From Terriglobia bacterium (lineage in GTDB: Bacteria > Acidobacteriota > Terriglobia > UBA7540), in assembly GCA_030040515.1 (NCBI GenBank), contig JASHTO010000526.1, forward strand, positions 1-5,484: DNA of 5,484 bases, read 5' to 3'. Within the stretch, counting starts at the first letter, position 1. Each line of letters starts with the position of its first letter. Positions 1-5,160 of the stretch are shown in pieces. The position numbers and the translations under genes were made by a program. The notes beneath the pieces were generated by a model. The model did not search any database, was not told where the DNA came from, and saw only the letters and a list, made by a program, of their open reading frames with translations.

Positions 1-231
1 TACACGCTGCGCCGCAGCTCGAATGATGAAACCATTCCCCTCGAAGCCATTACGGAAGCAGATGTGGGCAGCGTCTTCTGGTTTGATGGCGCGGCGCTGA
101 TTGCCAAATCCACGGTAACGCGCGGCGCCATCCCCTGGGTGCCGGCAGTGGACGGCATCCACGCTCTTCGCGTCGTTGACGACCATGGGCGCACCGCCGA
201 GCGTGACGTTGCAGTTCGATTCACCAATTGA
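1..231 (+). CDS. pbpC: C-terminal end of a penicillin-binding protein 1C-like protein (partial)
   Basis: An open frame enters from the left edge and gives 76 residues before a TGA stop; the start lies outside the window. The segment reads as a small beta-rich domain: FWFDG at residues 26-30, IPW at 44-46 and RVVDDHGR at 57-64. This pattern (a 'wall of hydrophobics', a W-F-DG turn, then a VVDxxGR strand near the end) is what I know from the C-terminal domain of PBP1C-type bifunctional peptidoglycan synthases (the BiPBP_C domain). The catalytic transglycosylase and transpeptidase domains would be upstream of the window, so the assignment rests on this tail only. The protein would be a periplasmic, membrane-anchored enzyme of cell-wall synthesis. 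It converges on fabF with 95 bases between the stops and is not part of the fatty acid operon. Another secreted protein with an Ig-like tail cannot be excluded. Confidence 0.62.
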   Translation, partial: YTLRRSSNDETIPLEAITEADVGSVFWFDGAALIAKSTVTRGAIPWVPAVDGIHALRVVDDHGRTAERDVAVRFTN

Positions 232-290
232 TGAATGCGTCAGGTGGCGCGGGCATGTCGTTCCCGTGGCATGCGCTTCACCCGTTTCTG

Positions 291-324
291 GAATCCGATT
301 CCCCAGCGTGAATCGAAGTGATTC
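291..324. terminator. Possible bidirectional terminator hairpin between pbpC and fabF
   Basis: The arms CGATTC (296-301) and GAATCG (310-315) are perfect complements around an 8-base loop, and a second pair GAATC (291-295) / GATTC (320-324) extends the stem below a 4-base one-sided bulge (316-319). It lies between two converging stop codons, where a shared terminator would be expected. There is no T-tract on either side, so intrinsic termination is not assured; it may only stabilise 3' ends. Confidence 0.35.
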
Positions 325-326
325 AG

Positions 327-1568
327 CTATCCCGTATATCGCTTCAGCAGGAGCGCGGCGTTGGTGCCGCCGAAGCCGAAGGAGTTGGAGAGCGCGTATT
401 CCATTTCCGCCTTGCGGGCGTGGTTAGGAACGTAATCGAGATCGCAGTCAGGATCGGGGTTATCGAGGTTGATGGTGGGAGGAATAATCTGATCCTGCAG
501 CGCAAGAACAGTGATGCCGGCCTCGAGTCCGCCTGCTCCACCCAGCAGGTGGCCGGTCATCGATTTGGTTGAGCTTACGGGGATTTTGTAAGCGTGGTCG
601 CCAAAGACTTTCTTGATGGCTATGGTTTCCAGGCGGTCATTATAAGGCGTCGACGTGCCATGGGCATTGATGTAGCTGACCTGTTCGGGAAGAATTTTAG
701 CGTCGGCGTGCGTGGCGCGCATGGCACGCACGGCTCCGTCGGCGTTTTCGTCCGGTTGAGTAATGTGGAACGCATCGCCGGACATGCCGTAGCCCACGAT
801 TTCCGCCAAAATCGGCGCACCGCGCTTGAGAGCGAAATCCAGACCTTCCAGAATGAGCATTCCCGAGCCTTCGCCAATCACAAAGCCGTCGCGGTCCTTA
901 TCAAACGGGCGGCTGGCCTTCTCCGGCTCCGAATTACGGGTGGAAAGCGCGCGCATGGAGGCAAATCCTCCCACGGAGAGCGGAGTTATGGCCGCCTCCG
1001 ATCCGCCGGAAATCATAACGTCCGCGGCGCAGCGCTGGATTAGTTTGAAGGAATCGCCCAGGGCGTGGGCGCTCGACGAGCAAGCCGTGCAGGTGGCGGA
1101 ATTCGGCCCTTTGGCGCCGTAGCGTATCGACACCTGGCCGGAAGCGAGGTTAACGATCGAGGCGGGAATGAAGAAAGGAGAGATGCGGCGCGGTCCGCCT
1201 TCCATCAAAGCCGTGTGCTCGCGCTCGATCACGTCGAATCCGCCGATGCCCGAGCCGATGAAGACACCCACGCGATCGGCGATTTCCGGGGTAATCTGAA
1301 GTTGCGATTGCTTGACGGCCTGCTGGCTGGCGGCGAGGGCAAGCTGGATGAACCTGCCCATTTTCTTCACGTCCTTCTTTTCCATGAAATTGAGCGGTTC
1401 GAATCCCTTTACCTCGGCCGCAATGGTTGCCGAAAACCCGGTGGTGTCAAAATGCGTAATGGTCGCAACGCCCGGTTTGCCCACCAGCAGATTCCGCCAC
1501 GATTCGGCGGCATCCAAGCCGACGGCGCTCACCAGTCCGACGCCGGTAATCACCACCCTACGGTCCAA
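327..1568 (-). CDS. fabF: 3-oxoacyl-[acyl-carrier-protein] synthase II (KAS II)
   Basis: This cytoplasmic condensing enzyme elongates acyl-ACP by two carbons with malonyl-ACP. The 413-residue length is normal. Thiolase-fold landmarks are all present: Cys163 in TACSSS (acyl attachment), His303 in NAHGTSTP, Lys335 and His340 in STKSMTGH, and the C-terminal glycine-rich SNSFGFGGTN loop (394-403). Ile108 in GSGIGG sits where FabF, as opposed to FabB, carries isoleucine. NAHGTSTP is followed by YNDRLET rather than the common LGDxxET, a variant I associate with acidobacterial-type FabF. The start codon is TTG (1566-1568): a strong AGGGAGGAG (1576-1584) lies 7 bases upstream and the protein then begins DRRVVITGVG, aligning with family N-termini. 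It follows acpP after 108 bases and is the last gene of the cluster; acpP and fabF are probably co-transcribed from the acpP promoter. Confidence 0.97.
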   Translation of the reverse strand: MDRRVVITGVGLVSAVGLDAAESWRNLLVGKPGVATITHFDTTGFSATIAAEVKGFEPLNFMEKKDVKKMGRFIQLALAASQQAVKQSQLQITPEIADRVGVFIGSGIGGFDVIEREHTALMEGGPRRISPFFIPASIVNLASGQVSIRYGAKGPNSATCTACSSSAHALGDSFKLIQRCAADVMISGGSEAAITPLSVGGFASMRALSTRNSEPEKASRPFDKDRDGFVIGEGSGMLILEGLDFALKRGAPILAEIVGYGMSGDAFHITQPDENADGAVRAMRATHADAKILPEQVSYINAHGTSTPYNDRLETIAIKKVFGDHAYKIPVSSTKSMTGHLLGGAGGLEAGITVLALQDQIIPPTINLDNPDPDCDLDYVPNHARKAEMEYALSNSFGFGGTNAALLLKRYTG

Positions 1569-1575
1569 TGCCGTA

Positions 1576-1584
1576 CTCCTCCCT
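1576..1584 (-). promoter_or_regulatory. fabF ribosome binding site supporting a TTG start
   Basis: On the minus strand this reads AGGGAGGAG, a near-perfect Shine-Dalgarno sequence, with 7 bases to the TTG. There is no ATG or GTG at a better distance, so this site decides the start. Confidence 0.8.
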
Positions 1585-1594
1585 GGGGTTCTAT

Positions 1595-1607
1595 CCGTGC
1601 GCCACGG
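1595..1607 (-). other. Small hairpin in the fabF leader
   Basis: CCGTG and CACGG form a perfect 5-bp stem with a 3-base loop, 10 bases upstream of the fabF Shine-Dalgarno. A second 5-bp stem (CGAAC/GTTCG, 1626-1639) lies further upstream in the same acpP-fabF gap. They could act on 3'-end stability of acpP mRNA or on fabF expression; both are short enough to be chance. Confidence 0.25.
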
Positions 1608-1676
1608 AAGCGCTCAGGCGTAAAGCGAACCAAAGTTCGGTGCCTCGGCGATCCCGTGACACTGCATTTTAGTGCC

Positions 1677-1919
1677 TCAATTTTTTTTGGTATGCGCCTG
1701 GATGTAGTCGATCGCGTCTTTAACTGTCGTGATCTTCTCAGCGTCCTCATCAGGAATCTCGATCTCGAAGGCCTCTTCAAATGCCATGACCAATTCCACG
1801 ATATCAAGGGAATCAGCGCCGAGATCATCGACGAAGTGCGCTGTGGGCGTCACCTCCGCCTCATCCACGCCAAGCTGCTCCACAATAATTTGTTTCACCT
1901 TTTCTTCGGGCGAAGCCAT
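1677..1919 (-). CDS. acpP: Acyl carrier protein
   Basis: The 80-residue acidic protein carries growing acyl chains as thioesters on a 4'-phosphopantetheine arm and serves every enzyme of the cluster in the cytoplasm. The attachment serine is Ser37 in the canonical LGADSLDIVELVM motif (33-45), flanked by the acidic recognition helix. Length and the four-helix pattern match the family. The ATG start is set by AAGAGGAGGA (1927-1936), 7 bases upstream. The C-terminus is lysine-rich (HTKKN) and coded by a run of eight A on the coding strand (1681-1688), a place prone to slippage or sequencing error, though the frame is intact here. The gene has its own predicted promoter and a 307-base gap separates it from fabG, which fits the family's need for much more ACP than enzyme. 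Confidence 0.98.
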   Translation of the reverse strand: MASPEEKVKQIIVEQLGVDEAEVTPTAHFVDDLGADSLDIVELVMAFEEAFEIEIPDEDAEKITTVKDAIDYIQAHTKKN

Positions 1920-1926
1920 CAGTCAA

Positions 1927-1936
1927 TCCTCCTCTT
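1927..1936 (-). promoter_or_regulatory. acpP ribosome binding site
   Basis: The minus strand reads AAGAGGAGGA, a very strong Shine-Dalgarno sequence 7 bases before the ATG, as expected for one of the most highly translated genes of a cell. Confidence 0.8.
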
Positions 1937-1951
1937 TACATGGGGCCGCTC

Positions 1952-1980
1952 ATTCTAACTTTGGTTACTGTGACCGTCAA
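1952..1980 (-). promoter_or_regulatory. Predicted sigma-70 type promoter of acpP(-fabF)
   Basis: On the minus strand, TTGACG (1975-1980) and TAGAAT (1952-1957) are separated by exactly 17 bases; each box has five of six consensus bases. Transcription would begin around position 1945, leaving an untranslated leader of about 25 bases that contains the acpP ribosome binding site. This is the only good -35/-10 pair I found in the gaps of the cluster. No operator (for example a FabR- or FapR-like palindrome) is recognisable over it. Confidence 0.68.
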
Positions 1981-1987
1981 GAAATTG

Positions 1988-2112
1988 GTCTACTGAGTAG
2001 TGGGTCAGTTTGGATTCCGTAGGGGCGGGGCTTGTCCCTGCCCTTCAATCCAGGGCACCCGCAAGGGGTGCCCCTACTCCGAAATTTCAAATTGACCCAC
2101 TACTGTCTACTG
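1988..2112. mobile_element. MITE-like element with 8-bp target duplication
   Basis: A 109-bp non-coding element (1996-2104) is bounded by 17-bp terminal inverted repeats, AGTAGTGGGTCAGTTTG (1996-2012) and its complement at 2088-2104, with one mismatch. The octamer GTCTACTG occurs immediately outside both ends (1988-1995 and 2105-2112), as expected for a target-site duplication. The interior is itself palindromic. It encodes no protein, so it would need a transposase from elsewhere; 8-bp duplications are made by several IS families and I cannot name the parent. It lies in the fabG-acpP gap, 8 bp from the acpP -35 box. Confidence 0.68.
2019..2077. repeat. Nested palindromes inside the MITE-like element
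   Basis: GTAGGGGC (2019-2026) is exactly complementary to GCCCCTAC (2070-2077). Between and overlapping these lie two alternative hairpins: 2023-2030 with 2036-2043 (8 pairs, one G-U, loop CTTGT) and 2053-2060 with 2066-2073 (8 perfect pairs, loop GCAAG). Either the long cruciform or the two smaller GC-rich hairpins can form. In RNA they could weaken read-through from fabG into acpP, but there is no U-tract. Confidence 0.6.
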
Positions 2113-2216
2113 GGCGATTGGCGATTTGGCCATTTCGCCAACTAAGGACTCCGGTCAAAACCACCCCGTCGTTTTGACTGCCACATTAAATCGCAAAATC
2201 TCCGAATCGCCAAATC
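2113..2216. repeat. Palindromic cluster of degenerate GGCGATTT units
   Basis: Beginning next to the right-hand target duplication, the sequence steps through GGCGATT, GGCGATTT, GGCCATTT and CGCCA, and matching units in inverted orientation occur at 2202-2216. Local hairpins are TTGGCGA/TCGCCAA (2118-2124 with 2135-2141) and GTCAAAAC/GTTTTGAC (2154-2161 with 2171-2178, loop 9). TTGGCGATT (2118-2126) also pairs with AATCGCCAA (2205-2213). Together with the element before it this fills the 307-base fabG-acpP gap; I see no small gene in it. Confidence 0.5.
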
Positions 2217-2226
2217 ATTCCATGGC

Positions 2227-2970
2227 TCATGCCATGTACATTCCGCCATTGATGTTCAATACGTGCCCGGTGATGTAACTGGCTTCGGGCGACGCCAGAA
2301 ACAATACTCCGTGCGCAACTTCGGCATCGGTCCCCATGCGTCCCATGGGAATGACACCAAGAATCTTCTCCTTGATTTCCAGCGAAAGGACATCGGTCAT
2401 GGGAGTAGCGATGAAGCCCGGGGCGATGGCGTTCACCGTGATGTTGCGCCGGGCGACCTCCGCAGCCACCGCCTTAGTCAATCCGATGATGCCTGCCTTG
2501 GAAGCCACATAGTTCGCCTGACCTACGTTCCCGGTCTGTGCCACAACGGAGGCAACGTTAATAATGCGCCCCCAGTGCTGCTTGACCATCGCCGGCAGAA
2601 CAGCTCGCGTGCAATAAAACGCTCCGTCCAGATTGGTTTTCAGCACCGCCTCCCAGTCGCCGTCCTTCATGCGCATGGCCAGAGTGTCTTTGGTAATGGC
2701 CGCATTATTCACCAGAATATCGATCTTTCCCCAGGCGGAAATTGTTTGGTCCACCATCTCCTGAACCGCGTCGGCGCTCGAGACATCGGCGCAGAATTTC
2801 AGCGCCTCCCGGCCCATGCCCTTCAGTTCCTGAATGACGGGGTCGAGCATGGCACAGCGGCGGCTGGTCAAAGCCACGTTGGCGCCCGCTTTACCCAAAG
2901 CCAGGGCGATGGCCCGGCCTATTCCCTGTCCGGCGCCGGTGACAATTGCAACCCGCCCTTCCAAACGCAT
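2227..2970 (-). CDS. fabG: 3-oxoacyl-[acyl-carrier-protein] reductase
   Basis: This short-chain dehydrogenase/reductase reduces 3-ketoacyl-ACP to 3-hydroxyacyl-ACP with NADPH, the first reductive step of each FAS II cycle, as a cytoplasmic tetramer. It has the Rossmann cofactor loop TGAGQGIG (11-18), NNAA (88-91), and the catalytic set Asn113, Ser141, Tyr154 and Lys158 (YVASK). The PG motif (184-185) and the C-terminal NGGMYMA ending are typical, and 247 residues is the standard length. The ATG is chosen because MRLEGRVAIVTG aligns with family N-termini. The ribosome binding site is somewhat awkward: AGAGGGGAG (2982-2990) is 11 bases from the start, while a nearer TAGGAG (2972-2977) is only 1 base away. 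fabD ends 75 bases upstream. SDR enzymes are diverse, but the position between fabD and acpP makes fabG secure. Confidence 0.96.
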   Translation of the reverse strand: MRLEGRVAIVTGAGQGIGRAIALALGKAGANVALTSRRCAMLDPVIQELKGMGREALKFCADVSSADAVQEMVDQTISAWGKIDILVNNAAITKDTLAMRMKDGDWEAVLKTNLDGAFYCTRAVLPAMVKQHWGRIINVASVVAQTGNVGQANYVASKAGIIGLTKAVAAEVARRNITVNAIAPGFIATPMTDVLSLEIKEKILGVIPMGRMGTDAEVAHGVLFLASPEASYITGHVLNINGGMYMA

Positions 2971-3045
2971 GCTCCTACCCGCTCCCCTCTAATGGGATTG
3001 TCTTGAAACAAAAAGGATGCAACGGCGGGCGATTCGTCGCTTAAC

Positions 3046-3984
3046 TCATCCCCCCATGCTCACCCGCGTTGTAACCTCACCCAGCGTCGCGGCATCTTCC
3101 ACGCGCAGGCATTGGGCTTCGCGATCGATTTGCCGCAACAATCCGGAGAGGACCTTGCCGGGTCCGACTTCCACAAATAACCCCACACCCTCGGCGCGGA
3201 GGCGGCGAATCGATTCCTCCCAGCGAACGCGCGCGGTAACCTGCTGCTTCAGCCCTTCACGGATCGCAGAAGCGGACGTAACCACCTGCGCGCTCACATT
3301 ACTCACCAGTGGCGCCCTCGGGTCTCGAATCAGGGTGGCATCCAGATCCACGCTCAAACGGTCCTGCGCAGGCTTCATCAGTGCGCAGTGAAATGGCGCA
3401 CTGACATTGAGAGGCAGAACGCGCTTGGCGCCGCGACTTTTGGCCATTTCGGAAGCTCGCGCCACGGCATTGGCGGCGCCAGCAATCACGATTTGGCCGG
3501 GAGAATTCAGATTCGCCGGCGAAACCACCTCGCCCTGCGCGGCTTCGGCGCAGATTTCATCCAGCACCGCAACATCCAGTCCCAGTACCACTGCCATGGC
3601 CCCTTGTCCCACCGGCACGGCTTCCTGCATATACTTGCCGCGTTTGTGGACGAGTTGGATGGCGTCGGTCAGGCTTATGGCACCCGCTGCCACCAGGGCC
3701 GAATATTCACCCAGGCTGTGGCCCGCCACAAAGTCAGGATTCACGCCTTGCTCGTGAAGCACCGCCGCCGCCGCCGCGGAAACCGTTAAAATTGCCGGCT
3801 GCGTATGGGCAGTAAGCTGCAACTGTTCCGCCGGACCCTCAAAACAGAGCTTGGAAATTGCAAATCCCAGCGCCGCATCAGCCGCCTCGAAAACCTTGCG
3901 CGCCGCCGGGAAGCTCTGCGCAAATTCACGGCCCATGCCCGGGTATTGCGATCCTTGCCCGGGAAAGATGAAGGCAATCTTCAA
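3046..3984 (-). CDS. fabD: Malonyl-CoA:ACP transacylase
   Basis: The enzyme moves malonate from CoA to ACP, making the extender unit used by FabH and FabF. Counting from the start chosen here (312 residues; E. coli FabD has 309), GQGSQ lies at 9-13, the nucleophile is Ser90 in GHSLGEYSA, Arg115 (HKRG) is the carboxylate-binding arginine, and His199 in APFHCALMKPA is the catalytic base. VEVGPGKVL near residue 271 is also typical. The start is taken as TTG at 3982-3984: AAGGA lies 7 bases upstream and the product then begins with KIAFIFPGQGSQ after the initiator, as in the family. The frame remains open to another TTG at 4026, which would add 14 residues not found in the family and encoded partly by a repeat. 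The gene follows fabH after 103 bases. Confidence 0.95.
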   Translation of the reverse strand: MKIAFIFPGQGSQYPGMGREFAQSFPAARKVFEAADAALGFAISKLCFEGPAEQLQLTAHTQPAILTVSAAAAAVLHEQGVNPDFVAGHSLGEYSALVAAGAISLTDAIQLVHKRGKYMQEAVPVGQGAMAVVLGLDVAVLDEICAEAAQGEVVSPANLNSPGQIVIAGAANAVARASEMAKSRGAKRVLPLNVSAPFHCALMKPAQDRLSVDLDATLIRDPRAPLVSNVSAQVVTSASAIREGLKQQVTARVRWEESIRRLRAEGVGLFVEVGPGKVLSGLLRQIDREAQCLRVEDAATLGEVTTRVSMGG

Positions 3985-3991
3985 ATTCCAA

Positions 3992-3996
3992 TCCTT
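3992..3996 (-). promoter_or_regulatory. fabD ribosome binding site supporting the downstream TTG start
   Basis: The minus strand reads AAGGA with 7 bases to the TTG at 3982-3984. The alternative upstream TTG (4024-4026) has no comparable site before it. Confidence 0.6.
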
Positions 3997-4010
3997 GGCT
4001 TCAAAGAGGG

Positions 4011-4074
4011 CAAGGGTAAAAGTCAAAGGGTAAGATGCCCATCGCAGGTCCTACCCTTTAAGTCATTTTCCCCC
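4011..4074. repeat. Imperfect inverted repeat in the fabH-fabD gap
   Basis: AAAGGGTA (4025-4032) is exactly complementary to TACCCTTT (4052-4059). The similarity extends outward imperfectly: GGGTAAAAGTC before the left arm resembles the complement of AAGTCATTTTCCCC after the right arm. The left side also contains a direct repeat, CAAGGGTAAAA then CAAAGGGTAAG. In the mRNA this would form a hairpin with a 19-base loop between fabH and fabD. Confidence 0.5.
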
Positions 4075-4087
4075 GTGACCTTTCTTC

Positions 4088-5068
4088 TTACCATCGCATT
4101 AAGACTGCTCCCCAGGTGACGCCGGCGCCGAAGGCGGACATCAGGACCAAGTTTCCTCTCTTCAATCGGCCGCTCTGCACGCACTCATCCAGGCAAATGG
4201 GAATGGACGCAGAAGAAGTATTGCCGATCCGGCAAATGTTCGAATAAACCTTTTCCGAGCACACTCCCAAGCGCTCGCGAATTGCCTCGGTAATGCGTTG
4301 GTTGGCCTGATGGGGAATGAAGAGGTCAAGGTCTTCGGCCGTGACCCCGGCTTTCTTCATCACCTGCCTCGACACATCTTCCAGGCTGCGAACTGCCACC
4401 TTGAACAGCTCGTTTCCTCGCATCTTGATGAAGTGCGCGCCTTGTTGGACGGTCTGGCAGGAGGCCGGCAGCGCGGTTCCGCCTGCCGGAATGAACAGAT
4501 GCTCCGCGTACTGGCCTTCCGTGTGCAGTTCGTGTGCCAGGATTCCCGAAGGCGGGTCAACCGGCCCGAACACTGCCGCCGCCACACCGTCGCCGAAGAT
4601 GACGCAAGTGGTGCGATCCGAGTAATCCAGGTAGCGCGAGAGCAGTTCAGCCCCGATGACCAGAACGTATTTTGACGCACCGTTGCGAATGAATTGTTCG
4701 GCCACCGTCATGCCGAACAGGAATCCCGAGCAGGCGGCCGCCAGGTCAAATGCACAGCAGCCGTGCGCGCCGAGTTCGCGTTGAATCAGCGAGGCCGTGG
4801 AGGGCAGGGGCATGTCCGGAGAAATCGTCGAGCAGATGATCAGGTCGAGGTCCGTAGGCTTGATGCCGGCTCTTTCCAGGGCACGGCGGGAGGCCTGCGC
4901 GGATAGGGTGGAGGTGGTTTCGTTGGGTGCGGCCTGGCGGCGCTCGCGAATTCCGGTGCGCTCCGTAATCCATTGGTCGGAGGTTTCCACCAGCTTTTCG
5001 AGATCGGCGTTGGAGATCACCTTCTCGGGTAAGGCCGAGCCTGTTCCTAACACCCCTGCAACAGACAT
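4088..5068 (-). CDS. fabH: 3-oxoacyl-[acyl-carrier-protein] synthase III (KAS III)
   Basis: FabH starts each fatty acid by condensing acetyl-CoA (or another short acyl-CoA) with malonyl-ACP. From the start chosen here it has 326 residues, with Cys113 in AAACSGF, His253 in PHQANQRI and Asn283 in GNTSSAS forming the FabH-type Cys-His-Asn triad. The N-terminal DQWITERTGIRER and C-terminal SAFGAGVTWGAVLMRW are family hallmarks. I take ATG 5066-5068 as start: CCAGGAG (5074-5080) is 5 bases upstream, and the product MSVAGVLGTGSALPE matches family N-termini. The first ATG of the frame (5090-5092) would add MNRFPGVA and has no ribosome binding site. Whether the primer is straight- or branched-chain cannot be read from the sequence. 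It follows plsX after a 92-base gap containing a large hairpin. Confidence 0.96.
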   Translation of the reverse strand: MSVAGVLGTGSALPEKVISNADLEKLVETSDQWITERTGIRERRQAAPNETTSTLSAQASRRALERAGIKPTDLDLIICSTISPDMPLPSTASLIQRELGAHGCCAFDLAAACSGFLFGMTVAEQFIRNGASKYVLVIGAELLSRYLDYSDRTTCVIFGDGVAAAVFGPVDPPSGILAHELHTEGQYAEHLFIPAGGTALPASCQTVQQGAHFIKMRGNELFKVAVRSLEDVSRQVMKKAGVTAEDLDLFIPHQANQRITEAIRERLGVCSEKVYSNICRIGNTSSASIPICLDECVQSGRLKRGNLVLMSAFGAGVTWGAVLMRW

Positions 5069-5073
5069 AGCAA

Positions 5074-5080
5074 CTCCTGG
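5074..5080 (-). promoter_or_regulatory. fabH ribosome binding site
   Basis: The minus strand reads CCAGGAG, 5 bases before ATG 5066-5068. It lies inside the reading frame that starts at the earlier ATG, so it favours the shorter protein. Confidence 0.65.
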
Positions 5081-5097
5081 GAATCGATTCATTTAAT

Positions 5098-5158
5098 CAT
5101 TGAGTCATTTGGCTATTTAGCCATCTTAGGAATGGCCAAGTGGCCAAGCGACTCAATG
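5098..5158. repeat. Long hairpin between plsX and fabH
   Basis: CATTGAGTC (5098-5106) pairs exactly with GACTCAATG (5150-5158), and the stem continues inward with mostly Watson-Crick and a few G-U pairs to GCCAT (5120-5124) / ATGGC (5132-5136), leaving a loop of about 7 bases. Only two interior mismatches interrupt some 27 positions. The stem contains repeated units (GGCTATTT/AGCCATCT on the left; GGCCAAGT/GGCCAAGC on the right). It starts 2 bases after the plsX stop and could act as a 3'-end stabiliser, partial terminator or processing site. It has no U-tract. Confidence 0.65.
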
Positions 5159-5160
5159 AA

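Noticed and set aside
176..427. Small plus-strand frame overlapping the pbpC end and fabF end
   Set aside because: Overlaps the stop regions of two better supported genes in other frames and ends in low-complexity arginine-rich sequence.
594..1043. 149-codon plus-strand frame opposite fabF
   Set aside because: Lies wholly within fabF, has no convincing ribosome binding site and no family resemblance.
1938..1953. Short minus-strand ATG...TAA mini-frame upstream of acpP, considered as a leader peptide
   Set aside because: Its ATG overlaps the predicted -10 box, so it would lie upstream of the transcript start of the acpP promoter.
1065..1958. 297-codon open frame on the plus strand across the fabF and acpP region
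   Set aside because: It is antisense to the 5' part of fabF, the spacer and all of acpP, covers the acpP promoter, shows no recognisable domain and reads as arginine- and histidine-rich shadow sequence.
2019..2077. GC-rich hairpins as an intrinsic terminator after fabG
   Set aside because: No U-tract follows on the minus strand, and they are better explained as the interior of the inserted element; any terminator effect remains untested.
2263..3006. 247-codon plus-strand frame opposite fabG
   Set aside because: It mirrors fabG almost end to end; its openness follows from fabG codon use and its composition is not protein-like.
4014..4074. Possible riboswitch or CRISPR-like array in the fabH-fabD gap
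   Set aside because: Repeats are short, degenerate and unspaced, without the regular repeat-spacer pattern of CRISPR or any riboswitch core I recognise.
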